A stretch of 64,000 bases of DNA from CAZQQN01 sp964595485. GTDB lineage: Bacteria > Bacteroidota > Bacteroidia > CAILMK01 > CAYYUA01. A model generated the notes under the pieces. That model saw only the letters and a program-made list of their open reading frames with translations. It was not told the DNA's origin and ran no database searches. Shown in pieces: positions 35,801-42,740 of the stretch. The stretch is from positions 1 to 64,000 of the forward strand of contig CAZQQN010000011.1 in NCBI GenBank assembly GCA_964595485.1, given 5' to 3'. Position 1 is the stretch's first letter. Each line of letters begins with the position of its first letter. Position numbers and translations under genes: made by a program.

Positions 35801-36172
35801 ACCATCGATCTTGGCGCAGAAGATGTGGAGGTGTTGACTGAAGACATACCCGGATGGCAGGTTGCGACTACCGGCAAGGTTACTATTGCTTTGGATGTAA
35901 CCATCACAGAGGGGTTGAAAAATGAGGGGCTGGCCAGGGAATTGGTCAATCGTATACAAAACCTCCGGAAAGATAAAGGCCTGGAAGTGACCGATCATAT
36001 TCATGTAGCAGTCGGAGCTGATCAGACACTAGCTCAGGCTATCAATGCCTACCATGACTACATAGCCCATGAAACTTTAGCAAGGGAATTGGCTGTTAAA
36101 AACCATTTACAAAACGGGGAACTTGTTCAAATAAAGGATATAGAAACAAAACTAACAATTGATAAGGCATGA
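32855..36172 (+). CDS. ileS: Isoleucyl-tRNA synthetase (eukaryotic-like type)
   Basis: 1105 residues. Class I synthetase; HIGH region is PGIHHVLSRTVKD at about residues 61-73 and the KMSKR loop is NKMSKRLGN. The editing CP1 domain with TTTPWTLPSNTGLAVG lies in the middle. Length and the long C-terminal part without the zinc finger of E. coli IleS fit the IleS2 type found in Bacteroidota and eukaryotes. The start is TTG at 32855 (TTG-GCA-AAG); no upstream ATG. Base composition is odd: lines between about 32930 and 34740 reach 57-67% GC by hand count in places, while the 3' third is about 37-50%. It heads an operon with the DksA-like and lspA genes. Confidence 0.96.
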   Translation: MAKTNFQGYPEYKQLDLTSIQEDILRFWENNRIFEKSVEERSDSEYFTFYEGPPSVNGKPGIHHVLSRTVKDIFCRYKTLQGYKVRRKSGWDTHGLPVELQVEKRLGITKDDIGEQVSVAEYNEECRKDVLQYKSEWEELTRVLGFWLDFDDVYITYDKDYIESLWWVLKQLFDQDLLYRDYSIQPYSPAAGTALSSHELNMPGCYRPIKDTSVVAQFKLKNTDNEYLLAWTTTPWTLPSNTGLAVGPEIEYVKVQTFNPYTAEPIIVYLAKDTLYKYFNSDYEDQPLEFEKGQKQLPFKVLETLKGKDMEGWRYEQLLDYVKPQDGDPFRVVTGDFVTTEEGTGIVHIAPTFGEDDFKIGKAKNLPPLTVPDPENPNRQIPLVDKNGRFVEQMGEFAGRFVRNYEPNPDDHQDLDVDIAVKLKKENKAFRVEKYEHNYPHCWRTDRPLIYYPLEAWFVRTTAYKDRMIELNNTIKWKPQSTGEGRFGNWLENMVDWNLSRSRYWGTPLPIWLTEDRSEVKCIGSFEELQQEVQKAINAGFDQEPLKDGFDPHRPHVDEVTLVSDSGKPMKRVEDVIDVWFDSGAMPYAQWHYPFENQEIFKHNFPADFIAEGVDQTRGWFYTLHVLGTLLYNSVAYRNVMANGLVLDKNGNKMSKRLGNVVDPFEMLNGQGSDATRWYMVHNAQLWDNLKFDPEGVKETKRKFFGTLFNVYGFFAIYANIDGFKYDEEEIPIERRPELDRWIISLLNTLVKEVKELMDDYEPTWATRKIQDFVVDNLSNWYVRLSRRRFWKGEYTEEKIAAYQTIYYCLETVAHLMAPFAPYYSEQLFRDLNNVSGRMNYESVHLSFYPEYQADWVNKPLEEKMGLAQDITTQALSLRKKENVRVRQPLNRIIVATADENLLKQIREVEDLVKSEVNVKDIDYMEDSSDIVLKSVKPNFKKLGPKYGKQMKAIQKVVESLDQDAINKLEQEGKLRIEVDGETIDLGAEDVEVLTEDIPGWQVATTGKVTIALDVTITEGLKNEGLARELVNRIQNLRKDKGLEVTDHIHVAVGADQTLAQAINAYHDYIAHETLARELAVKNHLQNGELVQIKDIETKLTIDKA

Positions 36173-36204
36173 GATTATCGAATATGGCTTTTTTCACGAA
36201 CTAA

Positions 36205-36618
36205 ATGGATAGCACTATGAGCGACCAAGACGAGCCCCAAGGTAAAAATCGTTATTCAGACGAAGAATTAGAGGAATTTAGGCAAATCATTCAAGAAAAA
36301 CTTGAAAAAGCGCGCAGCGAATATGATCACCTTTTAGAAGCTGTCCAGAATCCCAATGAACATGGAGTAGAAGAACATAATCCTTCGAATAAAATGTTCG
36401 AAGAAACCAATGCTGCTTCTGATAAAGAGTATATGAGCCAATTGGCGGACAGGCAGCGGAAATTCATCAAGAACCTTGAAGATGCGTTGGTTCGTATCGA
36501 AAACAAAACTTATGGTATATGCCGTGTTACCGGTAAACTAATTGCGAAGGAACGCCTTAAGGCTGTTCCTCACACTACTATTAGCATAGAGGCCAAACAA
36601 CAAGAAAAGAACAATTGA
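36205..36618 (+). CDS. TraR/DksA-family transcriptional regulator
   Basis: 137 residues. A long coiled-coil start (EELEEFRQIIQEKLEKA) is followed by GLEDALVRIENKTYGICR-like text: NLEDALVRIENKTYGICRVTG. The C-terminal ends AVPHTTISIEAKQ. Only one cysteine (in GICRVTG) remains of the four zinc ligands of E. coli DksA. In my memory of Bacteroidota members this is usual, so the fold is probably kept without zinc. The family binds RNA polymerase in the secondary channel. The gene lies 32 bp after ileS and its stop overlaps the TTG start of lspA by 4 bases. Confidence 0.88.
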   Translation: MDSTMSDQDEPQGKNRYSDEELEEFRQIIQEKLEKARSEYDHLLEAVQNPNEHGVEEHNPSNKMFEETNAASDKEYMSQLADRQRKFIKNLEDALVRIENKTYGICRVTGKLIAKERLKAVPHTTISIEAKQQEKNN

Positions 36619-37175
36619 ACCAATACAGAAAAGTTTTACTGACCATTCTGGTGGTGTTGATAATTGACCAAGCCTTTAAAATTTGGATTAAAAATACCAT
36701 GTTTTTAGGGCAGGAGTTTAATGTGATCGGAGAATGGTTCAAAATTCACTTTACGGAGAATAAGGGCATTGCCTTTGGCCTGCAATTCGGCGGAAGAACA
36801 GGAAAAATCTTTTTAACTTTATTCAGGATACTGGCTGCGGGCCTTATTGGTTATTACCTATACTATTTGATCAAAAAGAGCGCTCCTACAGGTCTATTGA
36901 TGAGCCTTGGGCTAATTCTTGCCGGTGCACTTGGAAATATCCTTGATAGCATCTTCTACGGCGTTATTTTTAATTATGATACCTTCTTTCACGGCAAAGT
37001 GGTAGATATGTTATATTTTCCGTTGATCAAGGGTAATTTTCCTGATTGGTTACCTATATGGGGAGGGGATTACTTCGTATTTTTCAGACCTGTTTTTAAC
37101 ATTGCTGACAGTGCCATTACAATAGGTGTCCTCCTCATCCTTTTATTTTACCGCAATGTTTTCAGCAAATATTGA
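36615..37175 (+). CDS. lspA: Lipoprotein signal peptidase (signal peptidase II)
   Basis: 186 residues, four membrane helices. It cuts the signal peptides of lipoproteins such as those encoded at 9008 and 41000. Conserved parts: IDQAFKIWIK in helix 1, HFTENKGIAFGL (the N and G region), GALGNILDSIFYG with one catalytic Asp, and VFNIADSAITIG with the second. The start is a TTG at 36615, inside the last codons of the DksA-like gene (TTGA overlap), suggesting translational coupling. The order ileS-dksA-lspA is common in this phylum. Confidence 0.94.
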   Translation: MNQYRKVLLTILVVLIIDQAFKIWIKNTMFLGQEFNVIGEWFKIHFTENKGIAFGLQFGGRTGKIFLTLFRILAAGLIGYYLYYLIKKSAPTGLLMSLGLILAGALGNILDSIFYGVIFNYDTFFHGKVVDMLYFPLIKGNFPDWLPIWGGDYFVFFRPVFNIADSAITIGVLLILLFYRNVFSKY

Positions 37176-37282
37176 TAAGCCTGTTCGAAAGATTCTCCGG
37201 TAAATCCAAATTATGAACCTTATCCGGCAAAACTTTTAAAAAAACACTTGAATTGGCCAATACGTTGAATGTTAAAAAAGTT

Positions 37283-38356
37283 ATGGTTCGTTACATTTTA
37301 GTGTTATCAGGTTTCTTAATTATTTCCCTTCAAAATTTTGCACAGCCAACCCTTGATTCGGCAGAGGACTATAAGATTGGGAATGAGCGCCAATATGTAG
37401 CTGGTTACCCGGATAGTATCAACAGCATTAAAAAGGGGGCAAACATCACATGGGACTTCAATAATTTGGGTAAACAGGATTCTTTCATGCAAAAAATCCT
37501 TTTACCGGATTCTGTAGAGGATGGTGAGCAGTTTCCGAATGCTGATTTGGTTGAATGGTATGGCAATGGTAACAAAGTTTTTCATGATAAAGGGTCGCAG
37601 GTCAATGATTATGTGGGCTTAGAATCTTCCCGGGATATTACCATTGAATTTATCCGTCCGGTCAGCATCCTTGAAAGACCCTTTACGTACAATGATCAAT
37701 ACCTGGATAGTGGTAGAAGACAATACACCTTTGATGGATTTGATGTAAAAGGATCGGGTACCAGTTTAACACAGGCCATTGCTTACGGTACATTAAAACT
37801 ACCTGATACGGTTTACAACAATACTTTACTGGTCCGGAATTACCAGGATTGGCGCGATACCGTTGATGTTCCATTTGTAACCCCTGTAGTAGAAAACCAG
37901 GTAATTAGTTATTCATGGTTCACCAAAAACAGTACTTATCCAGTTTTGAGGTTTGATACAATACAATTTTACAGTGATAGTGATCAAGCACCTGATGATG
38001 CCAATGATACGATTGAGCGTTTAAGGTATTACAAACCGCTTCCCAAAGAGGACCCAGATACGAGTGATTCAACTACTTTTATTCAGAGAAAGCAGGATAT
38101 TGTTAAAGATAGCCGGATTGTTCGGAAGGGCGATCAGCTCTTAATTCAAGGTAGATTCAGGAGAGAAACAAAGCTTTATCTTAGCTTAGTAACAATCGAT
38201 GGAAAGCCATTGGCGTCACATAGGATGACTTTTGAAAAGGGGTTTGATCAAGAAGTTGTACCCTTGAATGATCTGAGTAAAGGATTTTACATGGTTGTTG
38301 GCCGGTCCGCACAAACCGGTGAAAAGGTATTAGGGAAAAAAATCTTTCTTCACTGA
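37283..38356 (+). CDS. Secreted protein with T9SS type A sorting domain
   Basis: 357 residues from ATG 37283 (VRYILVLSGFLII signal peptide); an in-frame TTG at 37253 would add ten residues. The N-terminal domain shows GANITWDFNNL, GTLKLPDTVYNNTLLVRNY and ISYSWFTKNSTYPVL, close in pattern to GPNQTWDYTNL, GTLKTPYGEFQTLRV and IQYKWLAKGMGPPLL in the protein at 14345-15793. A Pro/Asp linker precedes a C-terminal beta domain of about 75 residues ending GFYMVVGRSAQTGEKVLGKKIFLH, which fits a T9SS type A sorting domain. The function is not known. Confidence 0.82.
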   Translation: MVRYILVLSGFLIISLQNFAQPTLDSAEDYKIGNERQYVAGYPDSINSIKKGANITWDFNNLGKQDSFMQKILLPDSVEDGEQFPNADLVEWYGNGNKVFHDKGSQVNDYVGLESSRDITIEFIRPVSILERPFTYNDQYLDSGRRQYTFDGFDVKGSGTSLTQAIAYGTLKLPDTVYNNTLLVRNYQDWRDTVDVPFVTPVVENQVISYSWFTKNSTYPVLRFDTIQFYSDSDQAPDDANDTIERLRYYKPLPKEDPDTSDSTTFIQRKQDIVKDSRIVRKGDQLLIQGRFRRETKLYLSLVTIDGKPLASHRMTFEKGFDQEVVPLNDLSKGFYMVVGRSAQTGEKVLGKKIFLH

Positions 38357-38455
38357 AGCATCGTTCACTAAGTAAAAAAAAGTTATAGGTGCTTGCTTTA
38401 ACCACTCTTTGATGGACGAAAGTTCGGGTATAATAAACAAATGACAGTTTTACTT

Positions 38456-38463
38456 TATCTTTG
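38456..38463 (+). promoter_or_regulatory. -7 promoter element for the TonB-dependent receptor
   Basis: TATCTTTG fits TAnnTTTG. It lies 35 bp before the ATG at 38499. No clear -33 element. Confidence 0.5.
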
Positions 38464-38498
38464 TTTGATTTTCTGTGGTATTAAGAAACGATAATATC

Positions 38499-40904
38499 AT
38501 GAATAAAAATAAAATTTTTCCATCTATTGTATTCATCTTGTGTTGTTTATTGTTTTCCATTCAGACTTTGGGACAAGATCAACCTCAAGGTGTTATCAAA
38601 GGGCGTGTCTTTGACAAGTTAAACAACAATAACCTTTCTGGTGCTAATATCCTTATCAGGGGATCCAATCAAGGAACCACAACTGATGAAGAAGGCCGTT
38701 TTAAGATCACCGGCCTTGAGCCTGGCTTATACGATATATCAGTGACCTATGTGGGTTACAAGAAAAAGACGATTTCTGAAATTGAGGTAAGTAAAGCCAG
38801 ACCGGCTCAATTGAAAATTGGGATGGAAGAAACGGCCATTGAACAAGATGCGGTTGAGATCAAGGCTTCGCCTTTTGAAAAAAAAGCCTCAAGCCCGGTT
38901 TCCAATCGGAATATTAGTGAATCTCAGGTTCGCCGAAATCCGGGAGCTAACCAGGATATTTCCAATGTTATTCAATCCTTTCCCGGTGTTGCAACCACTG
39001 CCTCATTTCGAAATGATTTGATCATTCGTGGTGGAGCGCCTAACGAGAATAGCTTTTATATAGATGGTATAGAAGTCCCAAATATCAATCACTTTGCTAC
39101 GCAAGGAGCCACGGGTGGTCCGGTTGGTTTAATCAACGTGGATTTTATCAGAAACGTAGACTTCTACACCGGGGCTTTTGCTGTTAACCGTACAAATGGA
39201 GTCAGTTCGGTTCTTGACTTTAACTTCAAAGATGGCCGTACCGATCAGACTGGAGCCCGTTTTACATTAGGTGCCAGTGAGGTCGGGGCCTCAGTTGAAG
39301 GCCCAATAGGGGATGATTTCAGTTACATCCTGTCTGCCAGGCGGTCTTACCTTCAATTTTTATTTGATGCTTTGGGATTGCCTTTCCTCCCTACTTATAA
39401 TGACTTGAATTTTAAGGGGAAATACCAGATTGATAATAGCAACTACCTTACCTTAATAGGAGTCGGGGCTATCGATAATTTTTCCCTTAATACCGATGAA
39501 GATGACACAGAGGCGAACCGCTATACCCTGAATAATGTCCCTATCAACGAACAGTGGAACTACACTGCTGGTGGAAAATTCACCCATTTTGGTGATAATG
39601 GTTACTACAACATTGTAGCAAGCCGGTACCATTTAAAAAACATAGCGACTCAGTTCGAAGATTACAAAAAGCAGGAGGATAAGATCCTGGATTACGAATC
39701 TGAAGAAATTGATAACCAATTTCGCTTTGAAAAGATTACCCGCTCAGGGGGATTCAAGTTTCTATATGGCGCTAATTATGCTCATTCGGTCTTTAAGAAT
39801 AATACCAAACAAGCTGTTGCAATAGGTAATCGCACTCAAACAGTGGATTTTAGTTCAAATTTCAGTGTAAACAGGTATGGTGTATTTGGCCAGGTAGATA
39901 AGGGCTTTTTAAATGACAAGATTAAGCTATCAGCAGGCGTCAGGACTTATGCCATGGATTACTCTGATGCTACCAATAATCCTCTTGATCAAATTTCACC
40001 GCGCTTTTCTGCATCATATCAATTAACAGATAAGCTTTCGTTGAACTTTAATACAGGCATCTATCATCAACGCCCGCCATTTACTGTTTTAGGTTTTAAA
40101 GACAGCAGCGGTAAGTTAGCCAATAAAGAGAATGGTGTTACTTATTTTAGCAGTAAACAAGTAGTTGGCGGAATAGAGTACATTACCAACACCAATACCA
40201 AAATCTCTTTAGAAGGTTTTTATAAAAAATATGATGATTACCCATTCCTGTTGGATGATTCGATTTCCCTGGCAAACCGAGGTGGCGATTTTGGCGTTGT
40301 TGGTAATGCTCCTGCGGAACCGTCTTCTGAAGGAAGGGCCTATGGGATGGAATTATTGGTAAACCAGAATCTCTACAAAGGATTCTACGGGGTTCTGGCA
40401 TATACCCTGGTTTGGAGTGAATTTACTGATAAAAACGGGGAGTATGTACCATCTGCCTGGGATAATCGCCACATCGTTTCCCTTACGGCGGGAAAGAAAT
40501 TTGGAAAAAACTGGGAAATTGGTGTAAAATGGCGATTTCAAAGTGGTGCACCTTACACGCCTTACGATGTAAGAACTTCATCTTTTAAAGAAGTATGGAG
40601 GGTGACCAAATCCGGTGTTCCTGATTACGACCGGCTAAATACGAAGCGCCTTTCGGCTCAACATGGGCTTGACTTTCGGATTGATAAAAAATTCTACTTT
40701 TCAGGCTTTAACCTGGATGTTTATTTCGATGTACAGAATGCTTATAACTTCCAGATTGAAGGGCAACCTTACCTGACTGTTAAGCGTGATGATGAAGGCA
40801 ATCCCATTGAAAATCCGAACAATCCAAGAAGGTATCAAACCAAACGCCTTGAGAATAGCATTGGTACAAGGGTTCCATCGGTTGGTGCAATTTTTGAGTT
40901 CTAA
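38499..40904 (+). CDS. TonB-dependent outer-membrane receptor with carboxypeptidase-like N-domain
   Basis: 801 residues from MNKNKIFPSIVFIL, a signal peptide; a GTG 24 bp upstream opens the same frame but adds non-signal residues. The mature start is a CarboxypepD-reg-like domain (GVIKGRVFDKLNNN, GTTTDEEGRFKITGLEPG, YDISVTYVGYKKKT), then a plug domain with VIQSFPGVATTASFRNDLIIRGG (shown here in part) and ENSFYIDGIEVPNINHF. The C-terminal beta barrel ends in GAIFEF with a terminal Phe as usual. No SusD partner is present, so a polysaccharide role is unlikely; iron chelate or another small ligand is open. Confidence 0.93.
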   Translation: MNKNKIFPSIVFILCCLLFSIQTLGQDQPQGVIKGRVFDKLNNNNLSGANILIRGSNQGTTTDEEGRFKITGLEPGLYDISVTYVGYKKKTISEIEVSKARPAQLKIGMEETAIEQDAVEIKASPFEKKASSPVSNRNISESQVRRNPGANQDISNVIQSFPGVATTASFRNDLIIRGGAPNENSFYIDGIEVPNINHFATQGATGGPVGLINVDFIRNVDFYTGAFAVNRTNGVSSVLDFNFKDGRTDQTGARFTLGASEVGASVEGPIGDDFSYILSARRSYLQFLFDALGLPFLPTYNDLNFKGKYQIDNSNYLTLIGVGAIDNFSLNTDEDDTEANRYTLNNVPINEQWNYTAGGKFTHFGDNGYYNIVASRYHLKNIATQFEDYKKQEDKILDYESEEIDNQFRFEKITRSGGFKFLYGANYAHSVFKNNTKQAVAIGNRTQTVDFSSNFSVNRYGVFGQVDKGFLNDKIKLSAGVRTYAMDYSDATNNPLDQISPRFSASYQLTDKLSLNFNTGIYHQRPPFTVLGFKDSSGKLANKENGVTYFSSKQVVGGIEYITNTNTKISLEGFYKKYDDYPFLLDDSISLANRGGDFGVVGNAPAEPSSEGRAYGMELLVNQNLYKGFYGVLAYTLVWSEFTDKNGEYVPSAWDNRHIVSLTAGKKFGKNWEIGVKWRFQSGAPYTPYDVRTSSFKEVWRVTKSGVPDYDRLNTKRLSAQHGLDFRIDKKFYFSGFNLDVYFDVQNAYNFQIEGQPYLTVKRDDEGNPIENPNNPRRYQTKRLENSIGTRVPSVGAIFEF

Positions 40905-40945
40905 AATTTGTCTTTTTGAGTTTGTAATGTGAATGACATCATTTG

Positions 40946-40966
40946 CGCCCAAAAAATGGGTGTTTT
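40946..40966 (+). terminator. Possible terminator after the TonB receptor
   Basis: CGCCCA and TGGGTG form a six-pair stem (one G-U) around five A's, followed by TTTT. It lies about 40 bp past the receptor stop. Confidence 0.4.
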
Positions 40967-40999
40967 GCATACTACCAAATTCACGTAAAAATCCGCTTT

Positions 41000-41767
41000 A
41001 TGATTAAATGGCTAATGCCTGTCCTTGTTCTTTTTATCGGGGCTTGTGAAAGTATTTCAGAACTAAATACGGGATCTGAACCTATTTCCCATGAAAAGTG
41101 GAATAAGCTTGTTAAAAAACATGTAGATGAATCCGGCTTGGTAGACTATCAAGGTTTTATGAAAGATAGCGCACGTTTCAACCAATATTTAAGTTTGTTA
41201 AAAAACCACCACCCGAATAGTAAAAACTGGTCAAGGGAAGAAAAACTTGCTTACTGGATCAATGCTTACAATGCTTTTACAGTGGCGTTAATTTTGAAAC
41301 ATTACCCGGTTGAAAGCATAAAAGATGTGATCAATGGGCCTAATATCCCTTTTGTAAACTCGCCCTGGGATATAAGCTTTATCAACATTGAAGGTGCCGA
41401 ATACGATCTGAATAACATTGAGCACAACATCCTGCGTGAAAAATTTGATGAACCGCGAATCCATTTTGCTATTAATTGTGCCTCGATTAGTTGCCCGGTT
41501 TTAAGGAAAGAGGCTTATCACCCTGAGAAAATCAATGAACAGCTTCAAGCACAAACAAAGAATTTCCTTGAAAACTCCACCAAAAATAAAATCAGCAAAG
41601 ACAAAATAGTCATCTCTAAAATTTTCAAATGGTTCACAGATGATTTTACTGAGAATGGTTCTTTAAAAGACTACATTGATCAAAAAACTGATACGGATAT
41701 CAAGGAGAATGCAGAGGTTGAATACATGGATTATGATTGGGGGCTCAATGACACCGCCAAAAGATAA
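41000..41767 (+). CDS. DUF547 domain-containing lipoprotein
   Basis: 255 residues from MIKWLMPVLVLFIGAC; the frame is open 57 bp further upstream, but only this ATG gives a lipoprotein signal (lipobox FIGAC). The DUF547 hallmarks follow: KLAYWINAYNAFTVALIL, SIKDVINGPN, YDLNNIEHNILRE and the cysteine pair in FAINCASISCPVL. The fold resembles transglutaminase-like cysteine proteins, but its activity is not known to me. It stands just downstream of the TonB receptor and may be cotranscribed if the weak terminator leaks. Confidence 0.88.
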   Translation: MIKWLMPVLVLFIGACESISELNTGSEPISHEKWNKLVKKHVDESGLVDYQGFMKDSARFNQYLSLLKNHHPNSKNWSREEKLAYWINAYNAFTVALILKHYPVESIKDVINGPNIPFVNSPWDISFINIEGAEYDLNNIEHNILREKFDEPRIHFAINCASISCPVLRKEAYHPEKINEQLQAQTKNFLENSTKNKISKDKIVISKIFKWFTDDFTENGSLKDYIDQKTDTDIKENAEVEYMDYDWGLNDTAKR

Positions 41768-41839
41768 TTAATCAATTGGTACTCAATAATAAAATAACTT
41801 TTTAGAAAGATGCGCTGTTGCATAGGGTTGAAATAAGAA

Positions 41840-41868
41840 AACCCTGCATAACTAAGGCATGCAGGGTT
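41840..41868. terminator. Terminator between the DUF547 gene and the Cys-rich lipoprotein gene
   Basis: AACCCTGCAT (41840-41849) and ATGCAGGGTT (41859-41868) form a perfect 10-bp stem with a 9-base loop. The two genes converge here. On the minus strand a T-rich stretch follows the stem, so it best serves the lipoprotein gene. Confidence 0.65.
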
Positions 41869-41896
41869 ACAACAACGTTTATTTTAAGCTTCCTGA

Positions 41897-42370
41897 TTAA
41901 TTTCCCTCAAATTCGCAGTCTCTAACACCACCATCACTTTCACGGAATTTTAAATTCAGCCTCAATTTGTTGGCCCCGACTTGGCCATCTCCTCTTACCG
42001 ATTCGTCCGCATTACTTTTTGGAAGATTCTGTTCTCGTATTTTGATTTGCCCTTGTTCATTGGTAAATTCTCCTGTTATACCTAAGCCTGAAAATCTTAT
42101 ACGTTTAGGACTCGTTTCAACCGCTTCTATGGTGTAGGTGCTTTTTATGGTACTTGACCCCTCAGCCGTGATACACTGCTGATCTCCAGTATAAGTTCCT
42201 TCAAATTGCTTATTGTAGGCCTCATCACAAGCATCGCCGCTGTAAAACTCATCGCAAACGCATTCACAATCTGAATCTGTTTCTCTTTTTTCACCATTCT
42301 CGCAAGTTACATCATTGCATGGATCACAACCTGCCAAAAAGGTTATTAATAAAAAAGTTAAGTAGCGCAT
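41897..42370 (-). CDS. Cys-rich small lipoprotein of unknown function
   Basis: 157 residues. The lipobox LAGC places the lipidated Cys at residue 15. The next about 40 residues contain eight cysteines (CDPCNDVTC, DCECVCDEFYSGDACDE), like an EGF or laminin-type module. The remaining beta-rich part (YTGDQQCITAEGS ... LRLNLKFRESDGG) resembles a lipocalin-like small domain seen in this phylum, but I do not recognise a family. It lies convergent to DUF547 and separate from parC by 370 bp. Function unknown. Confidence 0.72.
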   Translation of the reverse strand: MRYLTFLLITFLAGCDPCNDVTCENGEKRETDSDCECVCDEFYSGDACDEAYNKQFEGTYTGDQQCITAEGSSTIKSTYTIEAVETSPKRIRFSGLGITGEFTNEQGQIKIREQNLPKSNADESVRGDGQVGANKLRLNLKFRESDGGVRDCEFEGN

Positions 42371-42740
42371 ATTACAAATATTTTTTGATTGCCTTTACAA
42401 AAATAAATAATATATGGCAGGTTGACATAAGAGATGAAAAGCTAAAAAGCCCTCCAATTTTCTGAAGGTTAAGTAGCTGTTATTCAGATTAATCTGCTTT
42501 AGCAGAGTTTTTAATGATCAAATTGAATAATTAGCTGTTCTTCATCATGTAACCAGTCTTTTCAATAAGGAGCCATAAGCTAAGGGAATTCGAATTATGG
42601 TAGAAGATATATCAATCATATGCGGTAACGATCATACCATAAATTTATTTCCTTTAATTATTGCCACTCATTATAGTTTTAAATTAATTTCCTGATTCGG
42701 TAAATGGTACGGAATTTTTAATTGGTTTTACAAGCAGTAG
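42371..42740. other. AT-rich gap between the lipoprotein gene and parC (370 bp)
   Basis: Both flanking genes read leftwards, so this holds the parC terminator region and the lipoprotein promoter. The lipoprotein -7 could be AATATTTG at its right start, one mismatch from consensus. A 32-codon plus-strand frame at 42598 is too weak to call. No repeat, tRNA or conserved structure is visible. Confidence 0.5.

Noticed and set aside
38401..38450. TATAAT-like box and GAAAGTTC motif before the TonB receptor
   Set aside because: TATAAT is not a promoter element for the Bacteroidota sigma factor, and a good TAnnTTTG box lies just downstream at 38456.
42598..42696. 32-codon ORF upstream of parC
   Set aside because: Very AT-rich, no promoter, no family resemblance; random frames of this size are expected in a 370-bp gap.
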